The notes under the pieces are model-generated. The model had not been told where the DNA came from. It did not search any database and worked only from the letters and a program-made list of their open reading frames with translations. This document shows, piece after piece, positions 8,647-17,786 of a stretch of 64,000 nucleotides of DNA. A program made the position numbers and the translations under genes. Source of the stretch: JAWKWH01 sp963669415 (GTDB lineage Bacteria > Pseudomonadota > Alphaproteobacteria > Rhizobiales > Rhizobiaceae); assembly GCA_963669415.2 (NCBI GenBank), contig CAXXPS010000001.1:496001-560000 (forward strand), given 5' to 3'. The first letter of the stretch is position 1. Every line of letters starts with the position of its first letter.

Positions 8647-10932
8647 ATGCCGGCTACAGACAAATCAGACCGCGGCGGCCCTTCGGTCAGCGACGCGGAA
8701 GCGCTGGAATTTCACTCATCCGGCCGCGCAGGCAAACTGGAAATAAATCCGACGAAGCCAATGGCGACCCAGCGCGATCTGTCGCTGGCCTATTCGCCGG
8801 GCGTTGCGGTGCCGGTCAATGCCATCGCAGAGGACCCCAGCCGCGCCTATGATTACACCACCAAGGGCAACATGGTCGCCGTTATCTCCAACGGCTCGGC
8901 CATTTTGGGCCTCGGCAATCTTGGGGCACTTGCATCTAAGCCGGTGATGGAAGGCAAGTCTGTCCTGTTCAAGCGCTTTGCCGATGTCGATTCCATCGAT
9001 CTGGAAGTCGATACCGGCGACATAGATGAATTCATCAATTGCGTTCGCTATCTCGGACCCTCCTTCGGCGGTATCAATCTGGAAGACATCAAGGCGCCCG
9101 ATTGTTTCATCATCGAGCAACAATTGCGCGAATTGATGGATATACCGGTATTTCACGACGATCAGCATGGCACCGCGATTATCGCTGCCGCTGGTCTTAT
9201 CAACGCGATGCATCTGACTAGCCGCGACATGAAGGACGCCAAGCTGGTGGTCAATGGCGCTGGTGCTGCGGCCATTGCCTGTGTCGAACTGGTCAAGTCG
9301 ATGGGCTTTTCGCCGCAAAATATTACGCTCTGTGACACCAAGGGGGTCATCTATCAGGGCCGCAAGGAAGGTATGAACCAGTGGAAGTCGGCGCATGCGG
9401 TCAAGTCCGACGCCCGTACGCTGGCAGAAGCGGTCGAAGGTTCGGACATTTTCTTTGGCCTTTCAGTCAAGGGCGCCCTGACCCGCGCGATGGTCAAATC
9501 GATGGCCGCCAATCCGATCATTTTCGCCATGGCCAATCCTGATCCCGAGATCACACCGGAAGAAGTGGCCGAAATCCGTGACGATGCGATCATGGCCACC
9601 GGCCGTTCGGACTACCCAAACCAGGTCAACAATGTTCTTGGTTTTCCTTACATATTCCGCGGTGCGCTCGATGTACGTGCTTCGACCATCAACAACGAGA
9701 TGAAGGCGGCAGCGGCTGAAGCGCTGGCCGAACTCGCCCGCGCCGACGTGCCCGACGACGTGGCGGCAGCCTATCGCGGCAATCGGCCGAAATTCGGCCC
9801 CGGCTATATCATTCCCGTACCATTCGACCCACGGCTGATCTCGGCAATTCCCGTTGCTGTCGCCAAGGCAGCGATGGATTCGGGCGTCGCCCGCAAACCG
9901 ATACTCAATCTGGAGGCTTACGCGCAGGAATTGGCCGGCCGCCGCGATCCGATTGCCTCCACCTTGCAGCGCATCTATGACCGTGTGCGCCGTCAGCCCA
10001 AACGCATCGTCTTTGCTGAGGGCGAAGAGGAACAGGTGATGCGCGCCGCCGTTTCTTACGTCAACCAGAAGCTCGGCACAGCCATTCTGCTTGGCCGCGA
10101 AAAGCAGATGAAGGAAACGGCACGCAATGCCGGCGTCGATATCAGCCGGCCAGGCATTGAACTCATCAATGCGCGCCTATCGCGGCGCAACGAAGCCTAT
10201 GCCGATTTTCTTTACGAGCGGCTGCAGCGGCGGGGTTATCTGCAGCGCGACTGCCAGCGGCTCATCAACAATGACCGCAACCATTTCGCCTCTTGCATGG
10301 TGGCGCTGGGAGACGCGGACGGTGTGGTAACCGGTGTCACCCGTAACTATTCCACGGTGCTCGACGATGTGCGCCGTTGCATTGACGCCAAACCCGGCCA
10401 CCGGGTCATTGGCGTGTCGCTGGCACTGTGCCGGGGCCGTACCGTGCTGGTCGCCGACACAGCCGTCCACGACATGCCCAACGCCGTCGAATTGGCCGAT
10501 ATCGCCGAGGAAGCTGCCGGCCAGGCGCGCCGCATGGGCTACGAGCCGCGTGTGGCAATGCTGGCCTATTCAACGTTCGGCCACCCGCCGGGTGAACGAT
10601 CGGAGCGCGTGCAGGAGGCGGTGAAGATATTGAACAAGCGCCGCGTTGATTTCGAATATGACGGCGAGATGGCCGCCGATGTGGCCCTCAATCCGACATT
10701 GATGGAGCGCTATCCGTTCATCGGACTGTCGGGACCGGCCAATGTGCTGGTGATGCCAGCGTTCCACTCAGCTTCGATCTCAACCAAAATGTTGCAGGAG
10801 TTGGGCGGCTCCACGGTGATCGGACCGCTGCTGGTGGGTCTGAACAAATCAGTCCAGATTGTACCGCTCAACGCCAAGGATTCAGATATCGTCAATATGG
10901 CGGCAATTGCAGCCTATAACGCCGCCGTGTGA
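8647..10932 (+). CDS. maeB: NADP-dependent malic enzyme with C-terminal phosphotransacetylase-like domain
   Basis: From the ATG at 8647 the product has 761 residues. The N-terminal malic domain contains 'LAYSPGVAVPV' near 40-50 and 'FHDDQHGTAII' near 170. The NAD(P)-binding domain has 'VVNGAGAAAIAC' near 200. From about residue 430 to the end is a phosphate acetyl/butyryl transferase-like domain. This hybrid form is the standard bacterial MaeB, which decarboxylates malate to pyruvate with NADP. The C-terminal domain usually acts in allosteric control by acetyl-CoA rather than catalysis. An in-frame TTG at 8626 is possible but less likely. Confidence 0.95.
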   Translation: MPATDKSDRGGPSVSDAEALEFHSSGRAGKLEINPTKPMATQRDLSLAYSPGVAVPVNAIAEDPSRAYDYTTKGNMVAVISNGSAILGLGNLGALASKPVMEGKSVLFKRFADVDSIDLEVDTGDIDEFINCVRYLGPSFGGINLEDIKAPDCFIIEQQLRELMDIPVFHDDQHGTAIIAAAGLINAMHLTSRDMKDAKLVVNGAGAAAIACVELVKSMGFSPQNITLCDTKGVIYQGRKEGMNQWKSAHAVKSDARTLAEAVEGSDIFFGLSVKGALTRAMVKSMAANPIIFAMANPDPEITPEEVAEIRDDAIMATGRSDYPNQVNNVLGFPYIFRGALDVRASTINNEMKAAAAEALAELARADVPDDVAAAYRGNRPKFGPGYIIPVPFDPRLISAIPVAVAKAAMDSGVARKPILNLEAYAQELAGRRDPIASTLQRIYDRVRRQPKRIVFAEGEEEQVMRAAVSYVNQKLGTAILLGREKQMKETARNAGVDISRPGIELINARLSRRNEAYADFLYERLQRRGYLQRDCQRLINNDRNHFASCMVALGDADGVVTGVTRNYSTVLDDVRRCIDAKPGHRVIGVSLALCRGRTVLVADTAVHDMPNAVELADIAEEAAGQARRMGYEPRVAMLAYSTFGHPPGERSERVQEAVKILNKRRVDFEYDGEMAADVALNPTLMERYPFIGLSGPANVLVMPAFHSASISTKMLQELGGSTVIGPLLVGLNKSVQIVPLNAKDSDIVNMAAIAAYNAAV

Positions 10933-11704
10933 GGCATTCATCGGCTTCGAAGTCCGGTTCTTCAAGGCTGAATACTGCGATTGACTGCAGGAGAACCGCA
11001 ATTGCGAATTGCCTGGGATCAGCCCGTCGCTGCGCGTTCTTCTTGACCGTCGGAGTTCCCTGTGACGGACTCGGCGCCATTTGCAATCAATTCGGACACC
11101 CTCCGTCGTTCAAGGCAAGCTGATTAATCACAGTGATTGGAAAGGGCTGGGATTGGAAGGGGCTGGTTGCACTTCGTGGCCTATGGATGGACTTCCAAAT
11201 TTCTTTCACCAAGGCCATCAGGACCAAACTATCATCGGAGAAAGGGCTCATTAGGCTGATTTTGTCTCAGTTTATTGCCAATGCGTCTCAATCTTCGTTC
11301 GCCCCAAATATCTTCGTGGGGAATTGCCGTCATGCGCTTGCCAGCTCTGTCGTTGTCTGTGCATTTTCACGGGCGGCGCCGAATTGGCAGCCGTCTGCTG
11401 CGACGATGTTGGCTGTAATTGCAGTTCGGTTATAACCTCAAACCCTTACAGCCTGCAGGATGGAGAAACTCCAGGTTGATTGTAGCGCTCCGAGTCGTTG
11501 ACCCAACTGTTGTCAGTCTTCGAATTGAGCACTCTGCAGAACAGAATTTCCAAAACACGATGATGGACGCGAATTCCACATCAGGTTTTTGCCGAAAAGG
11601 TAAAACAGGTACGCCGGGAGCACAGTGGACTTGGTATGTGCTCACTTGCTAAATTCCCTCATCCAAACAACATGACTTACGGCTAACGTCATGGGATGTC
11701 GATT
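10933..11704. repeat. Intergenic region with repeat copy A of the araC-flanking DNA
   Basis: No credible gene lies in these 772 bases. The part at about 11030-11240 is a diverged copy of sequence found again after each of the next two regulator genes. Shared blocks include 'GGGCTGGTTGCACTTCGTG', 'TTTCACCAAGGCCATCA' and 'AACTATCAT'. The region also holds the promoter of the first araC-like gene. Confidence 0.55.
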
Positions 11705-12658
11705 ATGGGCACAGAAGTAACAACCGATCAGTTCGATTCAAGACATTTTCCGCCGTCGGCGCGGCTGCAAAAATTTGCGGAACATGTACTTGATTATTCC
11801 ATGATGAAGGCGCGGACTTTTGGCGGCATCAATGGCGACAACCCAAACGTTTTTCTGCACGAACGATTTCTCCAAAATGAGATATATTTCTCGTTGCTGG
11901 CTTCTTCTGGATTTATTTCGACTGCCGGTCCGCGAAGATTGGATGCGCGGGCTGGCTCCATCGCGGTTGGTCTATTGAAAAGCGGAAGTGCAGAAATACG
12001 TACTGAGAAAGACCGTTTCAAACTCAGCGATGGAGACATCTACATCAATGCGACATCCAGTTTTGAATGGACGTTTGCGGAATCCAACGTTGTCCGACTG
12101 ATATTCCCATCCGGCACAATCAAGGAACTGCTCCACCGTTCGGGGGAGTTTATCGTATTTCGGAACAACCAACCGGTAACCGAGATACTCAAAGCAACAA
12201 TTTCGGGATTTGAGAGTACCCTGCGTGAAGGGAACGCGGCGGCAGTGAACCAAATGGGCCGGCTCGCAGTCGACCTTTCGTCAAGGATTATCGAAGAGCA
12301 AATACTGCGGAGCGCCTTCAGCGGTCATGAAATTATCCGGGAGAGGGCGCGGGAGTATATCCACGACAATTTCGCGTCCACGGACCTCCGGATAGATGAA
12401 ATCGCCTCCTATGTCGGCACATCACGATCCACCTTGTACAGATCTTTCGAGGGAATTGGCGGAGTGCGCGAATATATAATGTCAGTCAGGTTAGAGAAGG
12501 CCAAACATTTGATAGGCTACGCGGAACCGGAGCGAGGCTGGTTATCGAAAATCGCCTTTGCTTGCGGATTTGGCTCAGTCGGTCAGCTAAGCGCTGCTTT
12601 CAAAACGCGCTTTGGCGTTAGTCCAACCGTGTTCAAAAATGTCGATGGGGATGGATAA
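11705..12658 (+). CDS. AraC-family transcriptional regulator (tandem copy 1)
   Basis: This 317-residue protein ends in an AraC/XylS double helix-turn-helix of about 100 residues, including 'IREYIHDNF'-like and 'YVGTSRSTLYRSFEGIGG' segments and the closing 'FGVSPTVF'. The N-terminal two thirds form a ligand-sensing domain of unknown specificity. The ATG at 11705 is preferred over 11696. It aligns with the start of the neighbouring paralogue and has GGGA eight bases upstream. The protein is very similar to the next gene along its whole length, so the pair arose by tandem duplication. Its targets are unknown. Confidence 0.87.
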   Translation: MGTEVTTDQFDSRHFPPSARLQKFAEHVLDYSMMKARTFGGINGDNPNVFLHERFLQNEIYFSLLASSGFISTAGPRRLDARAGSIAVGLLKSGSAEIRTEKDRFKLSDGDIYINATSSFEWTFAESNVVRLIFPSGTIKELLHRSGEFIVFRNNQPVTEILKATISGFESTLREGNAAAVNQMGRLAVDLSSRIIEEQILRSAFSGHEIIRERAREYIHDNFASTDLRIDEIASYVGTSRSTLYRSFEGIGGVREYIMSVRLEKAKHLIGYAEPERGWLSKIAFACGFGSVGQLSAAFKTRFGVSPTVFKNVDGDG

Positions 12659-13260
12659 GTCACGCGATATTCGTTGCTGAGCGAATCTCAATCTGAGACC
12701 TGCTGACGCGTTACAGAGCAGGGATCGCAGCTGCAACATACTTGGATTTGGCCGTTCGCAGCACAGTCCTCCAGTCGACCGGATGACGGCCTTGGCGCTA
12801 ACTGCGCTCAATTCAAACAGACTCCCGGGGTTCGAGATATGCTGATTGAACACAATCAAGTGGGAGGGGCTGGTCGCACTTCGTGACTTGTGGATGAACT
12901 CCCAAGGTTTTTCACCAAGACCGTCAACTTCAACCTATCATTGTGGGATGGGTTCGCCGAGTGCGACCTATCCCAGATGATTGCGTAAATGTCTCAATCT
13001 CATTTCAGACGGTGCGTTCTCGGGTCAGAATGGCTGTGCGTGAGGCGCAGACGCACCTTCACGACCCAAGCGCCGCCAATTGACTACGTTGCGTGGCGCC
13101 GTGCGCCCTTCATTGCTGACCATCCGGAACCAGTCACCAAAAATTCCATCTCTGAAGGAGTAATTAGCGTCGTTGATACGCAGTAGACTTGATAAACGGT
13201 TCCCTGCTAAAATCTCAGTCAGATGGTGAGACAAATCGCTGATATCGGGGGGTATCGGAA
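12659..13260. repeat. Intergenic region with repeat copy B
   Basis: These 602 bases without a gene contain the best-matched copy, at about 12670-12960, of the repeated araC-flanking DNA. Blocks shared with copy C are 'ATTCGTTGC', 'TGGATTTGGCC', 'CCGGATGACGG', 'TATGCTGATTG' and 'AAGACCGTCA'. The distal part should hold the promoter of the second regulator. Confidence 0.6.
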
Positions 13261-14220
13261 ATGGCTCCAGCTGTAACAACCCAACAATTTGACTCCCGGC
13301 AATTTCCGCTGGCGCTGCGGCTCCAAAGGTTTGAAGAGTATGTGCAGGGTCATCCAATGCACTTGATGTCGGCGGCCATGTTTCGCGAATTGAATGGTGA
13401 TAATCCGAATGTTTTCCGGCAAGAACGACTTTACGGAAAGGGAGTGTGCCTTTCCATTTTGAATTCTTCAGGTTTCGTCTCAACAGCCGGCGAGCGGAAA
13501 CGGGATGCGCGATTGGGAACCGTGACGGTAGGTCTGCTGAAAAGCGGCACTGCGGAGGTACGGACTGGTCAAGATCATTTCAAACTCAAAGATGGAGACA
13601 TCTACATCAACGCGACTTCCAATTTTGAGACAACATTCGGTGAATCTGCGGTAACCAGACTGATTTTTCCTGCGGGACCCATCAAGGAGTTATTTCACCG
13701 TTCCGGTGAGTTTGTCGTATTTCGGAAAAATCAACCTGTGACGGAGATATTGAGCGCGACAATATCCGGATTTGAAAAGGCATTGCGCGAAAGCGAAATG
13801 GCGGAGGTGAACCAGATGAGCCGGCTTGCCATCGACCTCACGTCAAGGATAATCGAAGAGCAGGTCCTTAGGAGCGCACGCAGCGGATACGAGATTATTC
13901 GGGAGCGTGCGCGGGAGTATATTCACGACAATTTTGCGTCTCCCAGCCTTCAGATTGGCGATATTGCTGCCTATGTAGGAACTTCACGATCTACCCTGTA
14001 CCGATCTTTCGAGGGCATTGGTGGAGTGCGCGAATACATAATGTCGGTCAGGTTGGAAGCGGCCAAACTTTTGATTGGTCGCGGGACACCGGAGCGAAGC
14101 GCATTATCAAATATTGCCTTGGCCTGCGGATTTGATACGGCAGGCCGGTTAAGGGCTGCTTTCAAGTCGCGTTTCGGTGTTAGTCCGACCCTCTACGAAA
14201 ACGTCGACGGTCAACATTAG
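13261..14220 (+). CDS. AraC-family transcriptional regulator (tandem copy 2)
   Basis: This 319-residue paralogue of the preceding gene aligns from end to end without large gaps. The DNA-binding region 'YVGTSRSTLYRSFEGIGG' and the central 'DGDIYINATS' are identical. The start is an ATG following a G-rich stretch. The sensor domain has diverged more than the DNA-binding domain, which suggests the two proteins may bind related operators but answer different ligands. This is inferred from the pattern of differences. No metabolic gene lies directly beside the pair. Confidence 0.87.
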   Translation: MAPAVTTQQFDSRQFPLALRLQRFEEYVQGHPMHLMSAAMFRELNGDNPNVFRQERLYGKGVCLSILNSSGFVSTAGERKRDARLGTVTVGLLKSGTAEVRTGQDHFKLKDGDIYINATSNFETTFGESAVTRLIFPAGPIKELFHRSGEFVVFRKNQPVTEILSATISGFEKALRESEMAEVNQMSRLAIDLTSRIIEEQVLRSARSGYEIIRERAREYIHDNFASPSLQIGDIAAYVGTSRSTLYRSFEGIGGVREYIMSVRLEAAKLLIGRGTPERSALSNIALACGFDTAGRLRAAFKSRFGVSPTLYENVDGQH

Positions 14221-14889
14221 AACGTTCGAAATTCGTTGCCTCGACAATTGTGGCCAATACAAAATTGGTGCAGGCAGCCCGGCAACAGGGGTGAAGGTTA
14301 TCATTGCGACAATCGTGGATTTGGCCCTTTGCGGTACAATCCTGCGGTCAAACAACCAAAGCCCCGGATGACGGTCTTGGCGCCAAAGCAACCAATCTGA
14401 ACGTAGCCCCGAGGTTCGGTTCGAGGTATGCTGATTGGCCGCAAATAACCGGGAGACACTGGTCACGCTTTGTGATTTGTGGATTGAGTCCCCAAGTTTT
14501 TCGACAAGACCGTCATTATCAATCTACCATCGTCAAATGGAAGGGACGAGATCGGCCTTTCTCACTTGTTTACCGAGATGTCTCAACATCAGTTCCTGCC
14601 GGGTGCTGTGCCGGTAAAACACATTGGCGGAGCGAGAGCGATTCCTGCCTTGTTCCGGCATCCTGTTCAGTACCACAAATTTGGCTACCGCCCTTCAAGG
14701 TCAAAGTGGCTGCACGCTCATTTCAACCATGGACTGAGACCCGCTGCGCTGGCGACATGTCGCGAGCAGTAATCCAACCCGGATTGGGCCAAATAAAGCC
14801 AGGAGTTGGTCAATTTCAGAAAGGTGTAATTAACGGCCACAAACTCGACAGCATGAAAATGTCCGCCGGAAGCCGTGCAAACCTGTCTT
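14221..14889. repeat. Intergenic region with repeat copy C
   Basis: There is no convincing gene in 669 bases. About 14230-14560 is a diverged copy of the DNA downstream of the first regulator. A later match, 'TTTCAGAAAGGTGTAATTA' near 14815, resembles 'TCTCTGAAGGAGTAATTAG' near 13150. If the unit is regulator plus spacer, a third regulator may have been lost from this end. Confidence 0.55.
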
Positions 14890-15864
14890 CTATGACCGCA
14901 ATTTCCGCATTGGGCGCGTGGGCATGCCGGTTCGGTATTCGCTCGGCGTGACACCAAACCTGGCCTTGAAGTTGCGCACCAGGCTCGGCTGGTTTTCAAT
15001 TCCCCATTTCCGCGAGATGTCGCCGATGGAGTGGCGCGACAGGCGGCTGTCTTTCAAATCAGCGGCAATTCTGTCCAGCCGCATTTGCCGAATGGTCGAC
15101 GAGATCGATTTGCCGTCGCGTTGATAAATTTCCGACAGTCGGCGTACAGACATACCCATCGCGGCGGCTAGCGCCGTGCGGCCAAAATTCTGATCATAAA
15201 GATTTGACCGGATCAACGCGTTGGATCGCATGATGATCTGATGTTCGGGATTGCTCAGATGATATTTGGACTGATCGATCGAGGCAAAGCCGGTCACGAA
15301 CAGATCAATGATGGATTCCTGCGCACATTGCGCCACGGCGTCATTTGATTGCTCCATCGCGCCAACCAGTCTCAAGACGGCGTCATTGACCACACTGCCA
15401 ATCAGGCCTTGGCCCGAAACACGAATACCGGTGATAAGATCGGCGTTCGGCAGCCGGCTCAGCAGATCGTCCCTCGGCACCTGCACAACCAGCTGCCGGA
15501 AACCGTTTGGCAGCTCCAGGCGATAGCGATCGACGCTTGAATAAAGCGCGAAGTCACCTGGCTTCAAAAGCGCCTGGCGATCACATTGCTCTACAACACC
15601 ATCGTTGGTCAGCTGCAGGCTGATCAAAAAGCTTTCGTCACTCGATCGCAAAATATCGCGTTTGCGGCGATGCACCGTCTGGCCACTGCCGCCGACAAAC
15701 GATGTCGAAAGCCGCGACATTCGGTTGAGAATGATTTCGCCGTTGAAGCGATCCGGATCCTCGCACTCACAATCGAGCAGCACATAGGTGTCGCACACGG
15801 CTTCGCGCCAATAGGCAAACCGCTCATGCTTTCCTACACTGTTTGTGCTCAGGAGCGTCGACAT
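14890..15864 (-). CDS. AraC-family regulator divergent from the nitrilase gene
   Basis: This 324-residue protein has an AraC-binding-like N-terminal sensor (AraC_binding_2 type, starting 'ERFAYWREAVCDTYVLLD') and a C-terminal AraC helix-turn-helix from about 215, ending 'FKARFGVTPSEYR'. It is not closely related to the two tandem regulators. Its start faces the nitrilase gene across about 160 bases. This is the arrangement of nitrile-responsive activators such as NitR of Rhodococcus. An activating role on the nitrilase operon is therefore likely but inferred from position. Confidence 0.87.
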   Translation of the reverse strand: MSTLLSTNSVGKHERFAYWREAVCDTYVLLDCECEDPDRFNGEIILNRMSRLSTSFVGGSGQTVHRRKRDILRSSDESFLISLQLTNDGVVEQCDRQALLKPGDFALYSSVDRYRLELPNGFRQLVVQVPRDDLLSRLPNADLITGIRVSGQGLIGSVVNDAVLRLVGAMEQSNDAVAQCAQESIIDLFVTGFASIDQSKYHLSNPEHQIIMRSNALIRSNLYDQNFGRTALAAAMGMSVRRLSEIYQRDGKSISSTIRQMRLDRIAADLKDSRLSRHSIGDISRKWGIENQPSLVRNFKARFGVTPSEYRTGMPTRPMRKLRS

Positions 15865-15903
15865 ATCGCTCGGTCCTTCCCGTTGGGAAGTCTAGCAAAA
15901 ATG

Positions 15904-15977
15904 GCCTAAAATGCGAAATAATTCGCGATTTCCGCCCAAAACAGCGGTATTTTGCGCCTAAAACGGCAAATTGCCCG
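15904..15977. promoter_or_regulatory. Three direct repeats in the nitrilase/araC promoter region
   Basis: Three copies of GCC(T/C)AAAA followed by a similar purine-rich tract start at 15904, 15934 and 15956. They have the same orientation, with spacings of 30 and 22 bases. AraC-type activators commonly bind direct repeats about two helical turns apart, so these are candidate binding sites for the divergent regulator. Confidence 0.45.
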
Positions 15978-16023
15978 TGCCAAACTGAGTGCAACATCCA
16001 ATTTACACATGAAGGAGCGTTGC

Positions 16024-17043
16024 ATGTCCGCACCATTCAAGGCAGCCGTTGTTCAGGCGGCACCGGTATTTCTCGATCTCGACAAAAGCGTTGACAAAGC
16101 AATCCGGTTGATTGAGGAGGCCGCCGCCAAGGGCGTGAAGCTGATCGCCTTTCCAGAAACGTGGCTGCCCGGATACCCCTGGTATATCTGGTTGGACGCG
16201 ACGGCGCTGACCATGCAGTTTGTGCCGCAATATGCCGCCAATTCCATCGTCGAGGGCAGCGAACAGGACCAGCGGCTGGCAGAGGCGGCAAAGCGGAACG
16301 ATATCCACGTCGTCATGGGCCTGTCGTGGAACATCAACGGCACGCTCTATATGGGCCAGTGGCATTACGGCCCCGATGGCGAGATGATTTCGAGGCGACG
16401 TAAGCTGAAGCCCACCCATGTTGAGCGTACAGTCTACGGTGAGGGTGACGGCAGCGACATGGTCGTCAAGGATACCGAACTTGGACGCATCGGCGCGCTG
16501 TGCTGCTGGGAGCACATTCAGCCGCTCAACAAATACGCCATGTTTTCCCAGAACGAACAGATCCATATCGCATCTTGGCCGAGTTTTTCGCTTTATGAAG
16601 GCGGCGCCTATGCGCTCGGTCCCGAGGTCAACACTGCCGCGAGCCGCATCTATGCGGTGGAAGGTCAGTGCTTCGTGCTTGCCGCCTGCGCCACCGTCTC
16701 CGACGAGATGGTCGAGTTATTGTGCGACACGCCGGTCAAGCAGCAATTGTTGAAAAAGGGCGGCGGCTACGCCCGCATCTTCGGGCCCGATGGTTCGCCG
16801 CTGGGTGAAAATCTCAAGCCCGACGAAGAAGGCCTGGTCATTGCTGATATCGACCTGTCGATGATAGCGATCGGCAAGGCGGCCGCCGATCCGTGCGGTC
16901 ACTACTCAAGACCGGACGTCTTCCGCCTGATGTTCAACAGAAACCCCAGCCCCGCAGTGATGGCCTTTGACAACAATGAAGCCAAATCTATCAGCGAGTT
17001 GGAGCCTGCCGAACCTGCGGTAACGCAGGAGGCAGCGGAATAG
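16024..17043 (+). CDS. Nitrilase
   Basis: Starting at the ATG at 16024, which has AAGGAG upstream, the protein is 339 residues. The carbon-nitrogen hydrolase triad is complete. Glu45 is in 'AFPETWLPGYPW', Lys129 is in 'RRKLKPTHVERTVYGEGDG', and Cys161 is in 'GALCCWEHIQPL'. These are the true nitrilase signatures, not those of amidases or cyanide hydratases, so direct hydrolysis of nitriles to carboxylic acids and ammonia is expected. Whether it prefers aliphatic, aromatic or arylacetonitrile substrates cannot be read from sequence. It forms a likely operon with the next gene, 53 bases downstream. An in-frame start at 15952 is possible but lies among the presumed operators. Confidence 0.92.
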   Translation: MSAPFKAAVVQAAPVFLDLDKSVDKAIRLIEEAAAKGVKLIAFPETWLPGYPWYIWLDATALTMQFVPQYAANSIVEGSEQDQRLAEAAKRNDIHVVMGLSWNINGTLYMGQWHYGPDGEMISRRRKLKPTHVERTVYGEGDGSDMVVKDTELGRIGALCCWEHIQPLNKYAMFSQNEQIHIASWPSFSLYEGGAYALGPEVNTAASRIYAVEGQCFVLAACATVSDEMVELLCDTPVKQQLLKKGGGYARIFGPDGSPLGENLKPDEEGLVIADIDLSMIAIGKAAADPCGHYSRPDVFRLMFNRNPSPAVMAFDNNEAKSISELEPAEPAVTQEAAE

Positions 17044-17096
17044 CGTAGATTGGCGCATCCTGAACCTTCCAAGTCCAATCCGTACAGGAGCACATG

Positions 17097-17762
17097 ATGC
17101 TGACCGCTGACGAATTTTATACTGCCGAGCAACGAGCGCTGCAGAAAGATCATGGCAGTGCAAAACTGGCCGATACGGTTGTCGCGGCCATCGTACGCGA
17201 CGAGATCGAGGAGCCGCATATACCCTTCATTGAAAGCAGGGATTTTTTCTTCCTGTCGACTGTCAGCGCCGAGGGCGAACCGACCGTCAGCTACAAGGGC
17301 GGGCCGGTCGGTGTGGTCAAGGTGATGGATTCAAAGACACTCATCTTCCCGAGCTATGACGGCAACGGCATGTTCAAGTCGATGGGCAATATCAAAGCGG
17401 CATCAAAAATCGGCCTGTTGTTCATCGATATGGAAACGCCCAACCGCATTCGCGTTCAGGGCAATGCGAAACTGTCGAAGGACGATCCGGAGCTAGCGCG
17501 ATATCCGGGTGCGAACCTGATTGTCCGCGTAGACGTGACGGCCTGCTTCCTCAACTGCGCGCGTTACATCCACAAGCACAAACGGGTCTCCGATAGTCCC
17601 TATGTTCCTGACGAAGCAGGAGAGCAGCCGCACCCGTCATGGAAGCGCATCGACATGGTGCAGGATTCTTTGCCGAACTCCGCCCGCGCCAAAACCGAAG
17701 CCGAAGGCGGTACCATCACCTTTGACGATTACGAGGACAAGCTGATGGCCGGTGAATCGTGA
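17097..17762 (+). CDS. Pyridoxamine 5'-phosphate oxidase-like FMN-binding split-barrel protein
   Basis: This 221-residue protein of the PNPOx-like family has a split-barrel core between about 40 and 150 ('FFFLSTVSAEGEPTVSYKGG', 'PSYDGNGMFKSMGNI', 'RIRVQGNAKL'). The family binds FMN, or sometimes F420 or heme, and includes reductases and oxidases of many small molecules. The ATG at 17097 is chosen over 17094 because AGGAG then sits six bases upstream. The gene follows the nitrilase on the same strand. A role in producing or clearing a nitrile or in downstream chemistry is conceivable but unproven. Confidence 0.82.
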   Translation: MLTADEFYTAEQRALQKDHGSAKLADTVVAAIVRDEIEEPHIPFIESRDFFFLSTVSAEGEPTVSYKGGPVGVVKVMDSKTLIFPSYDGNGMFKSMGNIKAASKIGLLFIDMETPNRIRVQGNAKLSKDDPELARYPGANLIVRVDVTACFLNCARYIHKHKRVSDSPYVPDEAGEQPHPSWKRIDMVQDSLPNSARAKTEAEGGTITFDDYEDKLMAGES

Positions 17763-17786
17763 GGCCCATAACGTCAAGACTCACCG

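Noticed and set aside
8647..10932. Malic enzyme fused to a phosphotransacetylase domain as a novel fusion
   Set aside because: This hybrid is the normal form of bacterial MaeB and is well described.
11133..11435. Hundred-codon frame in the spacer before the first araC-like gene
   Set aside because: It runs through repeat copy A, which is not open in the other copies, and shows no protein family features.
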